Assembly: GCF_011762485.1 (NCBI RefSeq)
Contig: NZ_JAAKGI010000003.1
Location: 248,001-312,000 of the forward strand
DNA length: 64,000 nucleotides
From: Yeosuana marina
GTDB lineage: Bacteria > Bacteroidota > Bacteroidia > Flavobacteriales > Flavobacteriaceae
Direction: 5' to 3'
The position numbers were made by a program, and so were the translations under genes. The notes beneath the pieces are model-generated. The model made no database searches and was not told the origin of the DNA. It saw nothing but the letters and a program-made list of their open reading frames with translations. Shown in pieces: positions 62,510 to 64,000 of the stretch; position 1 is the first letter of the stretch; the number at the start of each line of letters is the position of its first letter.

Positions 62510-63736
62510 ATGAAAAACCTAGGTATAAAAATATCAATTTTTCTTAATTACTTTGTGTTTGCTATTTTACTTAATAGTGTCGGCATTGTTATTGCAAAGT
62601 CAATTAACGTATACCATGTCAGTGAATCTCAAGCATCACTTTTAGAAGCGTTTAAAGATTTGCCAATAGCAATTGTTTCTTTTTTAATAGCCTCTTTTCT
62701 ACCGAGATTTGGATATAAAAAGGCTATGTTAGGTGGTTTGGTACTTGTGTTCTTTGGATGTTTAGTAATGATTTTTGGAAATTCATTTGTTTACACCAAA
62801 ATATTATTCTTATCTATCGGAATCAGTTTTGCATTAATAAAACTTTCTGTTTACTCATTGATTGGGATCGTTACAGAAACAAAAAAGGAGCATTCTTCCT
62901 TAATGAGTTCGATTGAAGGCTTTTTCATGGTAGGTATTGCGGTAGCTTATATGTTATTTCCAGCGTTTTATTCAGATGATGAAAATTCATGGCTAAATGT
63001 ATATTATCTTTTATGTGGACTTATTTTAATCTCATTTATATTTCTTCTCTTTTCTAAAATTGAATATAAAGTTGAAGCTATTGGTTCTAGTTTAAAAGAA
63101 GACCTAATGGAGTCGGTTAAATTGATGGTTATTCCTTTAGTTCTAGTTTTTATTATTTCGGCTTTTTTGTTTGTAATGATAGAGCAGGGTATTATGACTT
63201 GGCTGCCAAGGTTTAATGAAAAGATATTTTTATTTTCTGAAAAACTTAGCGTTAGAATGGCAATTATATTTGCTTTATCACTAGCTCTAGGGAGATTCGT
63301 TGCTGGTTACCTTACAAAAAGAATGTCTTGGGTGTATCTTGTAATTATATGTATTGTAATTTCTGGAGCAATTTTATTAATTGTATTACCACAATTAAAT
63401 GTAGATGTTAACACATTAGCTAAAATTGAAAGCATTGCAGATGTGCCATTATTAGGATTTATTCTTCCATTAATTGGATTGTTTATTGCTCCCATTTATC
63501 CATTATTAAACTCAACTGTTTTAAGTTCATTGCCTAAAAGCTTGCATTCTCCAATGTCAGGTTTAATTATCATATTTTCTGCATTAGGAGGTACTATCGG
63601 ATCAAGAATTGTGGGTGAATTATTTGAAAGTATTGGAGGCGCGAAAGCTTTTTATTTTTTATTAATTCCAATGATATTATTAATACTATTTGTGATATTG
63701 ATAGATAGAATGTCTAAAAAACAAGTTGCTCTTTAG
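62510..63736 (+). CDS. MFS sugar permease
   Basis: The 408-residue protein has 12 predicted membrane helices and MFS features such as FLPRFGYKKAMLGG between helices 2 and 3 and LGRFVAGYLTKRMSW between 8 and 9. It resembles fucose/glucose-type proton symporters more than the SLC45-like permease upstream. It probably takes monosaccharide (glucose) or disaccharide through the inner membrane. It could compensate for the interrupted upstream permease. The trehalase-like gene begins 1 base after its stop. Confidence 0.85.
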   Translation: MKNLGIKISIFLNYFVFAILLNSVGIVIAKSINVYHVSESQASLLEAFKDLPIAIVSFLIASFLPRFGYKKAMLGGLVLVFFGCLVMIFGNSFVYTKILFLSIGISFALIKLSVYSLIGIVTETKKEHSSLMSSIEGFFMVGIAVAYMLFPAFYSDDENSWLNVYYLLCGLILISFIFLLFSKIEYKVEAIGSSLKEDLMESVKLMVIPLVLVFIISAFLFVMIEQGIMTWLPRFNEKIFLFSEKLSVRMAIIFALSLALGRFVAGYLTKRMSWVYLVIICIVISGAILLIVLPQLNVDVNTLAKIESIADVPLLGFILPLIGLFIAPIYPLLNSTVLSSLPKSLHSPMSGLIIIFSALGGTIGSRIVGELFESIGGAKAFYFLLIPMILLILFVILIDRMSKKQVAL

Positions 63737-63737
63737 G

Positions 63738-64000
63738 ATGATGATATTCCGCTTAAATATAGAAGATACTTTAAATAAATTATTACATCAAGAAGACACC
63801 GATGGTGATAAAAAAATAACCATTGAAGATAAAGGACCAAAGGTCTTTAAAATTTCAGCTGTTTCTGGCGAAGATTATGTAGTTAAAGGCACGTATCATC
63901 TTTCTAATTTATTACAAGAGTTAGTAATTGCTAAAAATGAAGGGATGGAGATAGCAGAAATTCCTTTATCCAAAATAGAAGAACCACCTGTTAATCGTAT
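63738..64000 (+). CDS. N-terminal part of trehalase-like (GH37) enzyme (3' end outside window)
   Basis: The frame from ATG 63738 (or 63741) stays open to the window end, 87 codons. It reads MMIFRLNIEDTLNKLLHQED followed by TDGDKKITIEDKGPK, VKGTYHLSNLLQELVIAKN and IEEPPVNR. From memory, cytosolic trehalases of Flavobacteriaceae start this way, including the DTDGDKKITIED stretch that resembles an EF-hand loop. There is no signal peptide, so the enzyme would act in the cytoplasm on disaccharide brought in by the permeases. The catalytic part lies outside the window, so the call rests on the N-terminus and context. Confidence 0.65.
   Translation, partial: MMIFRLNIEDTLNKLLHQEDTDGDKKITIEDKGPKVFKISAVSGEDYVVKGTYHLSNLLQELVIAKNEGMEIAEIPLSKIEEPPVNR

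Overview
The window is AT-rich DNA from a member of the Flavobacteriaceae (phylum Bacteroidota), probably marine. The evidence is the Bacteroidota -7 box (TAnnTTTG) in front of several genes, a type-B T9SS sorting domain next to PorP/SprF, an alternative complex III operon, DUF2723 and M1 proteins of flavobacterial type, and a SusC/SusD locus. No insertion sequence, integrase, CRISPR array or rRNA was seen. Family-level placement is an inference from gene content; I cannot name the genus.

Layout. 1-1.75 kb: two tandem paralogues of a secreted protein with a 'GIGTTNP' stalk (the first cut by the window edge), then a 32-codon gene remnant on the minus strand. 1.8-8.9 kb: housekeeping genes, namely a membrane metallophosphoesterase, a thioredoxin-fold protein with no cysteines, a polysaccharide deacetylase, a large DUF2723 (GT117-like) membrane protein, tRNA-Gln(TTG) with a clear promoter, and a tandem UspA protein. 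8.9-13.6 kb: rimP-nusA-infB, preceded by a terminator-like hairpin. 13.6-25.6 kb: a SPOR protein, then a respiratory operon actABCDEF-coxB-coxA that would pass electrons from quinol through alternative complex III to an aa3-type oxidase. 25.8-33.5 kb: a giant repeat adhesin with type-B T9SS sorting domain, PorP/SprF and an OmpA/PD40 protein. 33.5-37.5 kb: ruvB (possibly leaderless), an M1 peptidase and queG, the last two with TTG starts.

37.5-64 kb is an alpha-glucoside utilisation locus. A LacI regulator and a secreted GH65 enzyme point left. To the right run SusC, SusD, two FG-GAP/ASPIC-UnbV lipoproteins, a PAP2/vanadium-haloperoxidase-like lipoprotein, a membrane-anchored GyrI-like protein, two GH13 lipoproteins, a GH97 lipoprotein, a uridine-kinase-like P-loop kinase, an SLC45-like MFS permease, a second MFS permease and the start of a cytosolic trehalase-like (GH37) enzyme. 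A perfect 14-bp palindrome of LacI-operator type lies just upstream of susC. The expected flow is binding and import by SusCD, cleavage at the surface and in the periplasm by GH13, GH97 and GH65, inner-membrane uptake by MFS, and cytosolic cleavage.

The most notable points are an in-frame TGA that splits the first MFS permease at a conserved arginine position, the UnbV/UnbV/PAP2/GyrI block of unknown purpose inside the sugar locus, the cysteine-free thioredoxin, the candidate attenuator before rimP, and a 537-bp near-identical tandem duplication inside the adhesin gene.
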